Of a DNA stretch of 34,809 nucleotides, positions 23,884 to 31,565 are shown one piece after another (positions within the stretch are counted from its first letter, which is position 1; the number at the start of each line of letters is the position of its first letter). The position numbers were made by a program, and so were the translations under genes. Under the pieces are notes generated by a model. The model was not told the origin of the DNA, ran no database searches, and saw only the letters and a list, made by a program, of their open reading frames with translations. The DNA comes from Myxococcaceae bacterium (GTDB lineage: Bacteria; Myxococcota; Myxococcia; Myxococcales; Myxococcaceae): contig JAFGNZ010000185.1 of the NCBI GenBank assembly GCA_016926755.1, positions 1 to 34,809 on the forward strand. Reading direction: 5' to 3'.

Positions 23884-24501
23884 GTGGGCTTTCGATTCCT
23901 AGCCGTCCCCAGCCACCGCCTCGTCGATCACCCTCGCGCGCTGCCGGATGAAGATCGTTTCGAGCCGGAGCTTCCTCCCATCCCCGAGGCCGTGGAGCGC
24001 GCGCTCGCGGGCTCCGAGTTCCGGGATGTCCGCGCGCGGGATCGCCTCCGCTCGCTGCTGCAGAGCGATCGGCCACCGACGCTGGGCTCGCCCGGCGCGG
24101 GCTTCGGCCCCTCGGCCGTCTTCGCCCAGCCGCCCCAGGATCTGCCGGCGCTGCTGCGCCTGGCGGATGAGCTGGAGTCGCTCGCCCGCCGAGAGGCCGG
24201 TGAGCGCGCGCTGGTGTGGAAGTGCGGCGAGTGTGGCGCCCGCTACGCGGTGCCCGTGGCCCTGGTGAGGCCGGTGTCCATCCGCTGCGAGCGGTGTGGC
24301 AACCCGGTGGAGCTCACCGCCCCGCACAGCCTGGGCGAGGAGGCGCTGATCGATCCGTTCCTGGGCGCGGTGAACCAGTGCCGCCGGGAGCTGGCGGCCT
24401 TCTTCCGCGAGGCGATGGCGCGCGGCTGGCCCGTGCTGGTGTCCGCGGGCCAACGCCCCGCCATGTCCGGCGGAGAGCCCGCGCACGAGGACGGCGGCTA
24501 G
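23884..24501 (+). CDS. Zinc-ribbon protein of unknown function
   Basis: A 205-residue cytoplasmic protein. A four-cysteine zinc ribbon lies in the middle: WKCGECGARY, then about 20 residues, then IRCERCGNPVEL, similar in style to MJ0042-type zinc fingers found in many myxobacterial proteins. It is preceded by a helical stretch (PALLRLADELESLARRE) and followed by another (LGAVNQCRRELAAFFREAMARG). There is no signal peptide or membrane segment. The start is GTG 23884, with GGAG about eight bases upstream; no in-frame ATG exists before the zinc ribbon. It lies 91 bases after nadA in the same direction, so co-transcription is possible. Its stop is 10 bases from the convergent metal-binding protein gene. 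No function is assigned. Confidence 0.75.
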   Translation: MGFRFLAVPSHRLVDHPRALPDEDRFEPELPPIPEAVERALAGSEFRDVRARDRLRSLLQSDRPPTLGSPGAGFGPSAVFAQPPQDLPALLRLADELESLARREAGERALVWKCGECGARYAVPVALVRPVSIRCERCGNPVELTAPHSLGEEALIDPFLGAVNQCRRELAAFFREAMARGWPVLVSAGQRPAMSGGEPAHEDGG

Positions 24502-24511
24502 CGGGCAGCGG

Positions 24512-24880
24512 TCAGATGAAGACGCCGGCGGACGCGTCATAGCGCGCGTTCTCCAGCTTCAGCGCCGGGCCCTTCTCGTCGCGCAGCGCATCCATCACCT
24601 GGCGGCCACCCTTGCACCGGCTGCACTCGCACTTGCCCTTCTTGCAGGTGCAGTCCGCCTTGCTGCTGCACTGGCACTTCGCCGACAGCAGCTCGTCCAC
24701 CTCGCGCAGCGGATCCTGCGCGGTGAGCGCCTGCGCCGCCTCGTCCTGCTTCACCTCGGCGGGGGCCTGCTGGGCCGTGGCCGCTCGCTCGTGGCCCTCA
24801 CAGGCATGCCCCACGCTCGGCGCCACCAGCACGCCGCTCGCCATCCACAGAGCAGCCACCGTCATACCGATGCGCTTCAT
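24512..24880 (-). CDS. Secreted metallothionein-like cysteine-rich protein
   Basis: A 122-residue protein with an N-terminal signal peptide (Lys2, Arg3, hydrophobic core 7-23, probable cleavage after Ala26 in GHA-C). The mature part begins CEGHE, then a Gln/Ala/Glu-rich linker, then a cluster of seven cysteines between residues 69 and 89 in the pattern C-x-C-x5-C-x-C-x4-C-x-C-x2-C, mixed with Lys and Ser. Repeated C-x-C pairs are the hallmark of metallothioneins and other soft-metal binders. The 33-residue tail has no Cys. A lipoprotein reading of GHAC is less likely because the lipobox -3 position is Gly. GGAGGAGGAAG precedes the ATG at 24880. A role in binding copper, zinc or similar metals in the periplasm is inferred. 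Confidence 0.8.
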   Translation of the reverse strand: MKRIGMTVAALWMASGVLVAPSVGHACEGHERAATAQQAPAEVKQDEAAQALTAQDPLREVDELLSAKCQCSSKADCTCKKGKCECSRCKGGRQVMDALRDEKGPALKLENARYDASAGVFI

Positions 24881-24899
24881 GTGCTTCCTCCTCCGGGCA

Positions 24900-24931
24900 A
24901 CAGCCTGAATCAGCCCACGACAGCCTGAATC
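24900..24931. repeat. 12-base direct repeat spaced 20 bases upstream of the cysteine-rich protein gene
   Basis: ACAGCCTGAATC occurs at 24900-24911 and 24920-24931. The start-to-start spacing of 20 bases is close to two helical turns, and the pair lies 20-51 bases before the ATG at 24880. It could be a tandem operator for a metal or stress regulator, or a small chance duplication. Confidence 0.5.
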
Positions 24932-25077
24932 CTCGAACCGCGAGCGCCTATACCCCAGCGCTTCGCCTCTGCCAAGCCCACTATCACACCTGCGCCTACC
25001 TTCCAGGCGAATCCCAGCCGGGCGCCGCCCGTTGCTCGCGACAGCCAGAGGCGCCGCGTACAGTCCGCCCGCCCCCT

Positions 25078-26640
25078 GTGTCCGATCGAACCGACCGCCT
25101 CCTGTACCTCGTGGCCCTGCTGCTGGGCATGCTGCCCCTGTGGGTGGCCCGGCATCTGCCCATGGTGGACCTGCCGCAGCACCTCCACCTCATCTCCGTG
25201 CTGCACCGGTTGGAGGATCCGAGCACGCTGTACCCGGAGTTCTTCGCCGCGCGCAACGCGCTCACTCCGTACCTGGGCTACTACTACCTCGTCAGCGGGC
25301 TGAACTGGCTGCTGCCGCTGGAGGTGGCCAACCGCCTCTTCCTCAGCGCCTATGTGGCGGGCCTGCCCCTGTCGCTCGCCTTCCTGCTGCGCGCGCTCGG
25401 CCGGCCCACGTGGCCCTCGCTGCTCGCGCTGCCCTTCGCCTACGGCGACAGCTTCGCGTGGGGCTTCGTCAACTACTGTGCCTCGCTGCCGCTGGCCGTC
25501 CTGTGCTGCGGCCTCTTCGTGCGCACCCTCACCGATGGGCCGCGGCGCCGCGCCTGGGCCGCGGGGCTGGCGGTGTGCCTGGTGGCCGTCCTCCTCTTCC
25601 ACGTGCAGGCCTTCTTCTTCCTCGGGCTGGGGCTGCCCTGGCTGCTGGCCACCACGCGCGTGCCCGAGGATGCCCAGGCCCGGGATCTCCGCGCCCGGCT
25701 CCGGCCTCGGCTCCCCGCGCTCGCGGGCGTGGCCCCGGGCGTGCTCCTCTTCCTCGGCTGGGTGGCGCTGCGGCTCGGCCAGCCCGCCGAGATCGCCCCC
25801 GGCCAGCCGTGGAAGGCCTGGGGGCCGCTCCTCTCCGAGCAGAACCTCGCCTGGAAGTCCTTCGCGCAAAACCGGGGCGAGCTCCTCCACGTCCTCGCCA
25901 ACCTCTTTCATGATGGCTCGGATCGGTGGCCGGTCTACGCGGTGGGCGGCGTGGCGCTGGTGGGGCTGGTGCTGGGCCTGACGCTCGGCGGCCCTCGCCC
26001 CGAGGGGCCCGTGGCCCGCTTCAGGCTCCTGGGGCTCGGGCTGATCGCGCTCGCCCTCTACTTCCTGCTGCCCTTCGACATCCGCGGATACATCTACTAC
26101 CTCAACACGCGCTACGCGCACCTGGCCGCCGCGCTCCTCGTCGCCAGCGTGCCGATCACACGCCCCAGCCACGGGCGCCCCCTGCTGTGGGCCAGCGCCG
26201 CGTGCGCGCTCCTGCTCGCCGTGCTGCTCGGCCGAGGCTTCCGCGCCTTCTCCCGCGAGGCCTCCGAGTGGGACGCGCTCGTGGCGGCCACCGCGCCCCA
26301 GCCCCGGGTGATGGGCCTGATCTTCGAGCCGCGCTCCCAGGTGGTGCGCTTCCCCGTCTTCCTCCACGGCGCCGCGGTGCTCGCCCGGGCGCGCGGCGGC
26401 ATCACCCACTTCAGCTTCGCCCTCACGCCCCACTCTCCCCTGCGCTACGTGGGCGATCCCCCCCCCACCTTCCCCTCCGAGTGGCGGCCGCAGGAGTTCT
26501 CCTACGCCTCGCAGGGGGCCTTCTACGATCACTTCCTGGTGCGCGGCGCCCACCCCTCACGCGTCTTCGGCGCCCGGCTCCAAACGGAGCTGGCCGTGGT
26601 GGCCAGGGAAGGCGAGAGCTGGCTGGTGCGGCGCCGCTGA
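25078..26640 (+). CDS. Polytopic membrane protein, possible GT-C-type glycosyltransferase
   Basis: A 520-residue integral membrane protein with about ten hydrophobic segments over residues 7-385 and a soluble C-terminal part (about 400-520). The first loop holds HLPMVDLPQHLHLISVLHRLEDP. An acidic/His-rich first loop after helix 1 is typical of GT-C glycosyltransferases and O-mannosyl/oligosaccharyl enzymes, but the DxD/ExD signature is not clear (MVDLPQH only). YYYLVSGLNWLLPLEVANRLF and FDIRGYIYYLNTRYAHLAAA are other conserved-looking parts. The start is GTG 25078 with no Shine-Dalgarno; TACAGT lies 13-18 bases upstream and could be a -10 for a near-leaderless message. The next gene starts 78 bases after the stop. 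Function is inferred only at the level of fold. Confidence 0.75.
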   Translation: MSDRTDRLLYLVALLLGMLPLWVARHLPMVDLPQHLHLISVLHRLEDPSTLYPEFFAARNALTPYLGYYYLVSGLNWLLPLEVANRLFLSAYVAGLPLSLAFLLRALGRPTWPSLLALPFAYGDSFAWGFVNYCASLPLAVLCCGLFVRTLTDGPRRRAWAAGLAVCLVAVLLFHVQAFFFLGLGLPWLLATTRVPEDAQARDLRARLRPRLPALAGVAPGVLLFLGWVALRLGQPAEIAPGQPWKAWGPLLSEQNLAWKSFAQNRGELLHVLANLFHDGSDRWPVYAVGGVALVGLVLGLTLGGPRPEGPVARFRLLGLGLIALALYFLLPFDIRGYIYYLNTRYAHLAAALLVASVPITRPSHGRPLLWASAACALLLAVLLGRGFRAFSREASEWDALVAATAPQPRVMGLIFEPRSQVVRFPVFLHGAAVLARARGGITHFSFALTPHSPLRYVGDPPPTFPSEWRPQEFSYASQGAFYDHFLVRGAHPSRVFGARLQTELAVVAREGESWLVRRR

Positions 26641-26718
26641 CACGCCGACTGTGGGGGAGTGAGCGTCAACGAAGGCAGGGCCCCACGTCCCGCGCGGGGT
26701 GCAGTAGAAGAGGCCCCC

Positions 26719-27921
26719 ATGCCCAACCCGCACGAGCCCCGTCCCCTGCTCGACGCGCTCCGCTCCGGCGCGCCGCTGCCCGAGTTCCCCCCGGACGCCG
26801 TGGAGCAAGCCCGCACCCTCGCCAGGGACGCGGCCGCCGCCACCCCCGCCGCCGTCGAGGCCCTCCCCACCCCGCTCGCCGAGGCCCTCCTCGAGGGCGC
26901 CGTCCTCGCCGGCAGCACCCCCCTCCCCGAGGCCCTCTCCCGCTCGAGCGTGAAGCTCCTGGCCAAGGCGGCGAAGAAGGCGCTCTACCGCCTGCGCTCC
27001 CGCGGCGTCGCCGTCCCCGAGGCCCCGCGCCCCGCCACCCCGGAGCTGCCGCGCGCCCCCGAGCCCGAGGCCCTGCCCTGCCTGCTGACCAGCATCACCG
27101 GAGACGGCCGGCGCGCCCTGCTGCTCGGCCGCCCCCTCCGAGGCGGAGGCATCGAGGCGGCCCAGGTGATCTTCTCCGACGAGCTCGGCGTGGTGGAGCT
27201 CGCCTTCAATGAGGTGACCCGCAGCAGCTACCGCAAGCGCCTCAAGGAATCGATCGAGCCAGGCTTCGCGGTGGAGCTCTCTCGCGAGGAGGCCGCGGCC
27301 GTGCTCGCCGAGGCCGTGGCCCTCAACCTGAGCTCGCGCACCCCCTTCCCCAAGGATCTGGACACGGCGATGCGCCACTACGGCGTGCTGCCCGCCACGA
27401 CCGAGCCCTCCGTCCCCCTCCCCGAGCCCGAGGACGTGAAGGGCGTCCTGGAGGGCCACACCCTCCACGAGACGGAGGAGATCTCCCAGTGGCTGCCGCC
27501 CGAGCCAGAGCTGCGCAAGGTGGCGCAGAAGATGGACGAGATCACCGCCAGCCCGCTGGCCCTCACCGGCCCCCAGCGCGAGGAGCAGATGCTCCAGGCC
27601 GTGCGCGCCGCGGCCCGCGCCTTCTTCACCCCCCGGGTGCGCAAGCTCTACGGCCTGCGGCTGTGGCGGATGGCGGAGTTCTTCGAGCGCACCGGCCGCG
27701 CGCCCGCCGCCCAGGTGGCACGCGCCGAGGCACGCCGGCTCTTCCACGGCCCCGAGGAGCCCTTCTCGCGCTTCGCCGAGCGCCTCTTCGAGAAGTTCCT
27801 CGTGCTGGCCGGAGCCCAGGCCGCGGCGCCCGAGCCCGGAGGCGACGCCGCGAGGCCAACGGCCTCGCCGGCTCCCGCCCCCACCGAGCGGCGCAGCCCC
27901 GGCGGCCTCATCCTCCCCTGA
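26719..27921 (+). CDS. Unassigned 400-residue protein
   Basis: I do not recognise this family. It appears cytoplasmic, with no signal peptide or membrane segment. Residues 1-120 are helical and Ala/Pro-rich, including a basic stretch (KLLAKAAKKALYRLRSRG). A compact central part (about 120-190) has PCLLTSITGDGRRALLLGRPL, then QVIFSDELGVVELAFNEVTRSSYRKRL. A C-terminal helical part (about 260-375) is rich in Glu and Arg (QREEQMLQAVRAAARAFFTPRVRKLYGLRLWRMAEFFERTGR in shorter pieces), followed by a Pro/Ala tail. I chose the ATG at 26719, with AAGAGG upstream, over GTG 26659. It lies 78 bases after the membrane-protein gene and its stop is 21 bases from the convergent SprT-like gene. Confidence 0.72.
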   Translation: MPNPHEPRPLLDALRSGAPLPEFPPDAVEQARTLARDAAAATPAAVEALPTPLAEALLEGAVLAGSTPLPEALSRSSVKLLAKAAKKALYRLRSRGVAVPEAPRPATPELPRAPEPEALPCLLTSITGDGRRALLLGRPLRGGGIEAAQVIFSDELGVVELAFNEVTRSSYRKRLKESIEPGFAVELSREEAAAVLAEAVALNLSSRTPFPKDLDTAMRHYGVLPATTEPSVPLPEPEDVKGVLEGHTLHETEEISQWLPPEPELRKVAQKMDEITASPLALTGPQREEQMLQAVRAAARAFFTPRVRKLYGLRLWRMAEFFERTGRAPAAQVARAEARRLFHGPEEPFSRFAERLFEKFLVLAGAQAAAPEPGGDAARPTASPAPAPTERRSPGGLILP

Positions 27922-27942
27922 GCCCTAAGCTGACGCCCCGCC

Positions 27943-28746
27943 TCACCCCTGGATGCGGGCGCGCAACAGCAGCTCCAGGTTCTCGTCCTCCCACGCCTGA
28001 GCGCGCTTGTAGTCGTGGAAGCGCCGCTCGTGCTCCATGAACTCGGGCGGGTGGACACACCGCCGCCCGTCCTCGCCCCGCCGCGTGCGGTACACGTGGT
28101 GCAGCATCTCGTGGAAGACGATCCACTCGACGAAGTAGCGAGGCACCACCGGCTGATCCAGCGCCGGGTGGATCCGGATCACCTTCGAGTCCGCCGAGTA
28201 GGAGCCCATCTTGATGCTCTTGCGCGGCCCCTTCACCCGAGGCGCCGGGCCATACGTGATGGCCGCGGTGATCCGACTCCGGAAGTAGCGTTCGTTCAGC
28301 CGCTCGAAGATCCGGCCGAGATCATGGTGCCGCCCCACCGGCTCCAGCCGCAGGCGCTTGCGCATCTGCGCCGGAGACACCCGGCGGATGTACGCCTTGT
28401 TGCGTTCGATGAACCGATCCAGCCGCGTGCTGGCCTCCTGCTCACCGCTGCGCACGAAGTCCGCCAGCGCCTGGAGCACGTCATCCGGCGCGGCGAGGAA
28501 CATGTGATGCACCCGCAGCCGGTACAGCGCGCGCTGGCGCTGGAACGTGAGCATCGTGTGCGTGTTGTCGTGGATCTCGATGGCGACCTTCGCGCGCAGC
28601 CGCGTGCGCAGCCGTCGCTCGAGGACACGCCGCCACACCTTCAGCAGCCGGTTCGGTTCCGGATCCACCGGTTGCTGCCGCGCAAGCCGCGCTGCCGGGT
28701 AACTCCGCTTGCTGACTACGCTTTTCTGCTTCTTCTGGCGCGCCAT
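27943..28746 (-). CDS. SprT-like zinc metalloprotein
   Basis: A 267-residue protein with a SprT-type metal site: HEMLHHV near residue 205 (the HExxH-like motif reads HEMLH) and a downstream His in HPPEFMEHERRFHDY. The preceding block IFERLNERYFRSRI…ITYG and KMGSYSADSKVIRIHPALDQ is characteristic of the SprT domain, known for a possible DNA-protein crosslink protease in eukaryotes and as SprT in bacteria. The N-terminal ~120 residues are basic and helical (RRVLERRLRTRLRAK, MHHMFLAAPDDVLQALADF), an extension not part of the core. The start ATG at 28746 has no Shine-Dalgarno, but a strong-looking promoter lies only 15 bases upstream. Proteolysis is inferred from the motif, not shown. Confidence 0.85.
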   Translation of the reverse strand: MARQKKQKSVVSKRSYPAARLARQQPVDPEPNRLLKVWRRVLERRLRTRLRAKVAIEIHDNTHTMLTFQRQRALYRLRVHHMFLAAPDDVLQALADFVRSGEQEASTRLDRFIERNKAYIRRVSPAQMRKRLRLEPVGRHHDLGRIFERLNERYFRSRITAAITYGPAPRVKGPRKSIKMGSYSADSKVIRIHPALDQPVVPRYFVEWIVFHEMLHHVYRTRRGEDGRRCVHPPEFMEHERRFHDYKRAQAWEDENLELLLRARIQG

Positions 28747-28759
28747 GGGTCAGCGCGGG

Positions 28760-28789
28760 ATTTTAAGAGCCCGTCTGACATGCTGTAAA
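28760..28789 (-). promoter_or_regulatory. Sigma-70-like promoter of the SprT-like gene
   Basis: On the minus strand, TTTACA (28789-28784), an 18-base spacer and TAAAAT (28765-28760). The -10 lies 13 bases before ATG 28746, so the expected start site gives a leader of only a few bases, in agreement with the absent Shine-Dalgarno. Confidence 0.55.
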
Positions 28790-28904
28790 CGCGTCTCCAG
28801 GAGCCGAAATCCTAGGAATTCCAACGACTTAGAGCCACTCATCCGCACTCGGGCCCACTTGTCCGCCCCTGGAGCAGGTCGGCATCCAAGCGCATAAGCC
28901 CGCG

Positions 28905-31397
28905 TTATCTCGAGGCTTTTCTGGCGCAGTGGATGGGGTAGATCTCCTTCTTTCCGAGCCGCAGTCGTTTGATGTCGCTGCCATCCCGCTTCCTCTTGGG
29001 AGGGCACCACCACTCCAGGGTGATCTTCCCAGGGGCGAAGTACAGGACCTTGTTGAGCTCGACCTTCCTGCCATTCACCCGGACCAGCGTGGGGGAAGAA
29101 GTCCTGAAGACCACCTCCACCAGCTGGGGCTCCGCCTTCGTCGCCTCCACCGTGGCGACCGACCCCCCGGTCGCCCCCTCCAGGGGCCTGGCAGGGGCCG
29201 GAGCGGGCTCTGTCCGAGCAGCCGGCGGAGCACTCCCCTCCGGCGTCGCGGAGCCGCCCTGCGTCTCCGCGCTCGGACCTGCCAGGTTGTCCGACGAAGC
29301 CGCGGCGAGAGGCTCGGCGCCGGCGGAGTCCTCAGGCTCGACGGGGGCCGGCGACGGGTCCGCTGCCGCCACAGCCTCGGGGGCAATGGAAGGCGCCTCC
29401 TCGGGCGTGTTGGCGGGCGGAGTCTCCGGCGAGGGCTCGGTGTCGGCAGGCAAGCCGTCCTCCGTCGCGCGCTGGGGATCGATCTGCGCGAGGGCCAGCG
29501 CAGCCCCGAGCCCAGGCTCCTCGGGCTCATCCAAGCTGGCGCTGACGGCCCAGAACAGGCTCACCCCGAGCAGGAAGAGCACCACCGCCCCCACCGCGAT
29601 CAGGACCAGGATGAAGCCCCGGCTCTTCAGCGTGGAGCCCTGGCCCTCGTTCTCGTAGCCGGTGGTGGACTCGTCGTCGTCCTGATCCGCCGTGTAGCCC
29701 TCGGTCGGATCGGAGTCATCCATCTCATCCAGCTCGGAGAGCTCCGACTCCGTGTCCAGGGGCAGGTCTTCTTCCGGATCCACGAGCCTGTCGAACGGGC
29801 GGGAGCCCTGCGGGCCCCCCGTGGGCTGCGTCATCGAGTCGGAGGACGGAGGAGGCTCGTCGGCCAGGCGGCGCCGGTTCCCCGTCGAGGACTCCGTCAC
29901 CGAATAGGCAGAGGCCTCATCGACCAGGCGGCGCCGCTGCCCCGTCGTGGGCGGTGTGACGGAGACGGAGGCGCCGTCATAATCCTCACCCTCGTCTTCC
30001 TCCTCGGGGGCGGGCCGGCGGCGCTGGCTCATCGTCGGCTGCGTCAACGAGATGGACTGGCCGGAGTCGTCATCCTCCTCCGCCCCCTCGGAGATGAGCG
30101 GCCGACGGGAGGGAGGCGCCTGAGGCCGACGCGCGCGCGGCTCGGTGTCCGGATCCGAGATAGGAGTGGGGCGGCGCGGCGACCCGCCGGAGCCTCGCCC
30201 CCGCTGGTGCACGGTGGACTCGCCGCTCTTGGTCCGCTTGTAGCCAGGGGCTCTGCCCACGGCGGTGCGCTCCACGCGATCCTCGATGACCTCCTTGGTC
30301 TGGTCGATCTCCCGGACCGCCTTGTCCTCGGCTGTCGCAGGCACGCTGGCGAGCAGCTCCAGCGGTCGCGCCATCTGCGTGGGCGGCTCCGGCTCGGAGG
30401 AGAAGCCGGGCGGCGAGGCCTCGCCCTCTCCCGTCGCGCGCCGCATGGGCCGGGCGGCGAGCCCCGGGGACATGGTCTGGGTGGCCTCCTTGCGCTTGGG
30501 CACGGCGATGGGGATGTGCAGGACGGTGCGCTCCTCCTCCTCGCCCATCAGCCGCGCGACGTACTCCGCGATGTTGGTGCTCTGCCTGAGCGCTCCCGAG
30601 TTGAGGAACACCTCCAGGTCGGCCTGCACCTCCGAGGCCCGCTGGTAGCGCAGGTTCCGGTCCTTCACCAGGCAGCGCATGATGATGCGCGACAGATCCG
30701 TGGGGTAGTCGTCCTTGAGCAGGTGCGGCGGCGACGGATCCTCGGAGCGGATGGCGTAGAGGATGCCCTCCGTCGTCGGCTTGGCGAACGGGCTCTTCCC
30801 GGTGGTGATCTCGTACATCATCGTGCCGAGCGCGAAGAGATCGGCACGGTGGTCCAGCTTCTCCTGGGCCACCTGCTCCGGGGCGAGGTAGAGGAACTTG
30901 CCCTTGATGACGCCGGGCTTGCTGCGGTTGACGAGCGCTCCGGCCTTGGCGATGCCGAAGTCGACGATCTTCACCCGACCGTCGTAGCCGATCATCACGT
31001 TCTGCGGGCTGACGTCCCGGTGGATCAGCTCGAGCGGGCGCCCATCCACGCCCTTGGAGTGATGCGCGTAGTCCAGCCCCGCGGCGACCTGGGCGCAGAT
31101 GGCGGCGGCGACGCCATAGGGCACGTTGGCGCCGAACTTGCCCTCCTCCTGCACCACGCGGCGCAGGTCGATGCCCTCGACGAACTCCATCGCGATGAAG
31201 ATGGTGTTGTCGAGCTTGCCCAGCTCATACACCTGCACGATGTTGGGGTGATGGAGCTGCGCGGCGATGCGCGCCTCGTCCAGGAACATCTGGACGAACT
31301 CAGGCTCCTCCGAGAGGTAGGGGAGGATACGCTTGAGGACCACCAGCCCGGGCGTGGGCGGCTCTTGCGCAAGGAAGAGCTCCGCCATTCCCCCCAC
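28905..31397 (-). CDS. Transmembrane Ser/Thr protein kinase (Hanks type), start unresolved
   Basis: A eukaryotic-type kinase with Lys22 (VVLKRIL), Glu41 in helix C, HRDVSPQN at 126-133, DFG at 146-148 and APE at 172-174 (numbering from GTG 31397). The frame continues upstream to a TAA near 31529. Codons just before 31397 read P-F-G-K-Y-L-L-I-K-R-L-A, the normal N-terminal kinase strand with the Gly-loop, so the true protein starts higher, yet no ATG, GTG or TTG lies between the TAA and 31397. Candidates are ATT 31463, CTG 31502 or ATC 31436. A 250-residue linker with TxPTxxQRRR-like repeats leads to a membrane helix (about 610-635, LVLIAVGAVVLFLLG), an Ala/Pro/Glu-rich segment and a PEGA-like domain (VEVVFRTSSPTLVRVNGRKV) outside the cell membrane. 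Confidence 0.85.
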   Translation of the reverse strand: MGGMAELFLAQEPPTPGLVVLKRILPYLSEEPEFVQMFLDEARIAAQLHHPNIVQVYELGKLDNTIFIAMEFVEGIDLRRVVQEEGKFGANVPYGVAAAICAQVAAGLDYAHHSKGVDGRPLELIHRDVSPQNVMIGYDGRVKIVDFGIAKAGALVNRSKPGVIKGKFLYLAPEQVAQEKLDHRADLFALGTMMYEITTGKSPFAKPTTEGILYAIRSEDPSPPHLLKDDYPTDLSRIIMRCLVKDRNLRYQRASEVQADLEVFLNSGALRQSTNIAEYVARLMGEEEERTVLHIPIAVPKRKEATQTMSPGLAARPMRRATGEGEASPPGFSSEPEPPTQMARPLELLASVPATAEDKAVREIDQTKEVIEDRVERTAVGRAPGYKRTKSGESTVHQRGRGSGGSPRRPTPISDPDTEPRARRPQAPPSRRPLISEGAEEDDDSGQSISLTQPTMSQRRRPAPEEEDEGEDYDGASVSVTPPTTGQRRRLVDEASAYSVTESSTGNRRRLADEPPPSSDSMTQPTGGPQGSRPFDRLVDPEEDLPLDTESELSELDEMDDSDPTEGYTADQDDDESTTGYENEGQGSTLKSRGFILVLIAVGAVVLFLLGVSLFWAVSASLDEPEEPGLGAALALAQIDPQRATEDGLPADTEPSPETPPANTPEEAPSIAPEAVAAADPSPAPVEPEDSAGAEPLAAASSDNLAGPSAETQGGSATPEGSAPPAARTEPAPAPARPLEGATGGSVATVEATKAEPQLVEVVFRTSSPTLVRVNGRKVELNKVLYFAPGKITLEWWCPPKRKRDGSDIKRLRLGKKEIYPIHCARKASR

Positions 31398-31565
31398 CGC
31401 GAGCCGCTTGATGAGGAGGTACTTGCCGAACGGGATGGCAGTCTGGGGGGAAGTGGAGGAAATGGCAGGCCCGTCGTGGCTGGAACGAAGAGGTGGGATC
31501 AGGCCCCAGAGGCCTGACGTTTCCGGAGCTTACCTGCAAACGCGAGATTCGTGCAGCCACTCCGC

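Noticed and set aside
28805-28825. Overlapping palindromes TCCTAGGA and GGAATTCC
   Set aside because: Each is eight bases in a 158-base gap; expected by chance and no link to a promoter or gene end.
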